Positions 62,624 to 64,000 of a stretch of 64,000 nt of DNA are shown here, piece by piece. Source of the stretch: Tsuneonella sp. CC-YZS046. GTDB lineage: Bacteria; Pseudomonadota; Alphaproteobacteria; Sphingomonadales; Sphingomonadaceae. The notes beneath the pieces are model-generated. The model searched no databases. It saw only the letters and a list, made by a program, of their open reading frames with translations, and had not been told where the DNA came from. The stretch spans positions 3,096,001 to 3,160,000 of the forward strand of contig NZ_CP141590.1 of NCBI RefSeq assembly GCF_035581365.1, given 5' to 3'. Position 1 is the stretch's first letter; every line of letters starts with the position of its first letter. Position numbers and translations under genes: made by a program.

Positions 62624-62717
62624 ATGGATTCTCCTGCCTGCGCGCGGGTCTGCCCGGCGGAGCGGGAGCCTATCGCAATGGCGCGCCGGCCGGAAGCCCT
62701 TGCGGGAAGGGGCGCGG

Positions 62718-62921
62718 TCAGCCGCGGCGGTCGAGGATCTCGCGGCGCGGGTGCTTGCGCCGTTCCGGGCCTTTATAGGGCTGCGCGGCGGCCTCGCGCC
62801 GGTCTTCCCCGGTGCGGCGTTCCTCGCCTGCATAGGCGTGCGGCTCCTCCCGGCGATCGTCGCCGGAGCGGCGGTCCGGCCCGCGTTCGACATACTCTCT
62901 TGCTTTGCTGGCGGTGGCCAT
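62718..62921 (-). CDS. Small Arg-rich protein with repeated RR-x-DRR motifs
   Basis: A 67-residue hydrophilic protein. The ATG at 62921 has GGAGG at good spacing. After MATASKAREYVERG come three variants of one motif: DRRSGDDRREE, ERRTGEDRREA and ERRKHPRREI. Arg makes up about a quarter of the residues. The motif resembles short stretches found at the ends of various signalling proteins, but alone it has no assigned role; RNA or nucleotide binding is possible. Confidence 0.5.
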   Translation of the reverse strand: MATASKAREYVERGPDRRSGDDRREEPHAYAGEERRTGEDRREAAAQPYKGPERRKHPRREILDRRG

Positions 62922-63091
62922 GGCCTGCCTCCATCCGGCTGGCGGGAATGCCCGATGCATTCGCTTCGCTGGCCGATCCTGCCAGTTCTAGCCGGGGGAG
63001 TGTTGAGTTTGGGTTAACTTTGCCTGACCCGCCCGAGGGGCTTCACGCCGCGCGCCTGGCGGAAATTTTCCTGTTTCCGCGATTTCCGGTC

Positions 63092-63111
63092 AGCAAGTGA
63101 TTTCACTTGCT
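63092..63111. promoter_or_regulatory. 20-bp palindrome upstream of the old-yellow-enzyme gene
   Basis: GCAAGTGA-TT-TCACTTGC is perfect, and one more A/T pair extends it to 20 bases. It lies 52 bases before the start of the flavin oxidoreductase gene. This is the best single operator candidate in the window by symmetry. OYE genes are often controlled by TetR- or HxlR-type repressors that sense electrophiles. Confidence 0.5.
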
Positions 63112-63163
63112 TCCAAATCGCTCTAAGAAACCGCAAACCAGTTTACCGATCGGAGTGCTGTCC

Positions 63164-64000
63164 TTGTCCCATGATGCCCTGTTCCAGCCGCTGACGCTCG
63201 GCACGCTCGCCCTCCCCAACCGGATCGTGATGGCGCCGCTCACCCGTGGCCGCGCGGACGAAGCCAATGTGCCGCAGCCGGTGATGGGCGAATATTACGC
63301 ACAGCGCGCCGATGCGGGGCTGATCGTTTCGGAAGCGACCGCCGTGCATCCGCTGGGCATGGGCTGGTATCGCGTGCCCGGCATCTGGTCGGACGAGATG
63401 GTCGCCGGGTGGCAGGGTGTGACCGGGCGGGTCCATGATGCGGGCGGGCGGATCTTCTGCCAGATCTGGCACATGGGGCGGCTGGTGCTGCCGGACTATA
63501 TCGGCGGCCAGCAGCCGGTGGCGCCTTCCGCCATCGCCTCGGAAGGGGAGACCTTTGCGCCCCGGCCCGCCGGCGACGACAGCCTGTTCCTGCCGATGAA
63601 GCCCTATGCCGTGCCGCGCGAAATGACCCAGGCCGATATCGACGAGGCGGTGGCCGCCTATGGCAGGGGCGCGGCCAATGCCCGGCGCGCCGGGTTCGAC
63701 GGGGTGGAGATCCACGGGGCCAATGGCTATCTGATCGACCAGTTCCTCAAGACCAGCAGCAACCACCGCGCCGACGGCTATGGCGGCAGCCTGGAGAACC
63801 GGCTGCGCTTCCTGCGCGAGGTGATCGCGGCGGTGGTGGCCGAGGTGGAGCCGGGCCGGGTCGGCCTGCGCATCAGCCCCACCAGCGAGCGCAAGGGCAT
63901 GGCCGATGCCGATCCGGGCGCGCTGGCCGAGGCGATCGGCACGCTGGTGCAGGAATATGGCCTGGCCTATGTCCACCTGATCGAACCGATCGCGGCGGGC
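63164..64000 (+). CDS. NADH:flavin oxidoreductase, old yellow enzyme family (3' truncated by window)
   Basis: The first 279 residues of an FMN enzyme of the NemA/OYE type, which reduces activated alkenes, nitro compounds or nitrate esters. Seen motifs are LALPNRIVMAPLTRGRAD, FCQIWHMGRL, FDGVEIHGANGYLIDQFLK with the substrate-binding His and Asn, and RADGYGGSLENRLRFL. The TTG at 63164 is taken as start because GGAG lies 8 bases upstream. The gene runs off the right edge with about 80 codons missing. No start ATG fits. Confidence 0.9.
   Translation, partial: MSHDALFQPLTLGTLALPNRIVMAPLTRGRADEANVPQPVMGEYYAQRADAGLIVSEATAVHPLGMGWYRVPGIWSDEMVAGWQGVTGRVHDAGGRIFCQIWHMGRLVLPDYIGGQQPVAPSAIASEGETFAPRPAGDDSLFLPMKPYAVPREMTQADIDEAVAAYGRGAANARRAGFDGVEIHGANGYLIDQFLKTSSNHRADGYGGSLENRLRFLREVIAAVVAEVEPGRVGLRISPTSERKGMADADPGALAEAIGTLVQEYGLAYVHLIEPIAAG

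Noticed and set aside
63143-63976. Minus-strand open frame at the right edge
   Set aside because: The plus strand encodes an old-yellow-enzyme protein with full motifs, so this is its shadow.
1-64000. CRISPR arrays, prophage genes, rRNA operon or replication origin
   Set aside because: No regularly spaced repeats, phage structural genes, rRNA sequence or DnaA-box cluster was noticed on reading.

Overview
High-GC alphaproteobacterial chromosome, most likely Sphingomonadales. The evidence is a large-type NAD-glutamate dehydrogenase, several TonB-dependent receptors, a TPR-sulfotransferase gene beside a TonB receptor, an NDUFS6-like zinc-finger gene and consistent codon use. Both edges cut genes: the glutamate dehydrogenase on the left and an old-yellow-enzyme gene on the right. 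The window holds one tRNA (Gly-GCC), no rRNA, no CRISPR array and one recognisable insertion sequence.

Layout. 1-6.5 kb: NAD-GDH 3' end, a ferredoxin-reductase-like flavoprotein, queG and a two-gene ABC exporter. 6.5-14 kb: a leftward catabolic-looking cluster (zinc alcohol dehydrogenase, LLM flavin enzyme, SnoaL-like protein, SDR), an OxyR-like regulator, a Bax-inhibitor-1 membrane protein and an epoxide hydrolase. 14-22 kb: an iron/haem locus with an IsdG-type haem monooxygenase divergent from a FecI-FecR-TonB receptor-TPR-sulfotransferase-DUF3649-PepSY-DUF3325 operon; a Fur-like palindrome sits on the fecI promoter. 22-29 kb: pseudouridine synthase, YggS, a Cys-containing MarR regulator with a CPVC thioredoxin-like protein, and a TonB receptor/phytase-like esterase pair. 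29-38 kb: a tripartite RND pump with two tandem RND permeases and a divergent outer-membrane factor. 39-54 kb: housekeeping genes (tRNA-Gly, YbbN-like thioredoxin, Lon-N protein, MarC, FolD, YggT, ArgB, GuaA, two DNA glycosylases, TldD, ABC ATPase, NadB, GlsB). 54-58.4 kb: class I ribonucleotide reductase nrdA/nrdB, with candidate NrdR boxes before nrdA and a 49-residue gene between the two. 58.4-61.3 kb: an accessory island. 61.3-64 kb: thermonuclease, DUF4870, a small Arg-rich protein and the start of an old-yellow-enzyme gene.

The most unusual part is the island behind nrdB. An AT-rich PIN-domain gene begins 3 bases after the nrdB stop and is split by an IS1595-family element (58451-61019, 25-bp ends matching at 22 positions). 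The two PIN fragments do not join and no target duplication is seen, so flanking DNA was probably lost. The element carries passengers: a 281-residue protein and an overlapping four-helix membrane protein, followed by a 55-residue protein. In size, order and some local motifs the first two resemble the lambda RexA/RexB phage-exclusion pair. This would be a Rex-like defence module travelling as IS cargo; the functional part is inference.

Secondary signals: an OxyR-like regulator with His in place of the peroxidatic Cys, and ATAG-N7-CTAT boxes before both its own gene and the neighbouring Bax-inhibitor gene; an IsdG-like enzyme with its N/W/H catalytic set; and several long perfect palindromes in promoter regions (10661, 24174, 51118, 63092).
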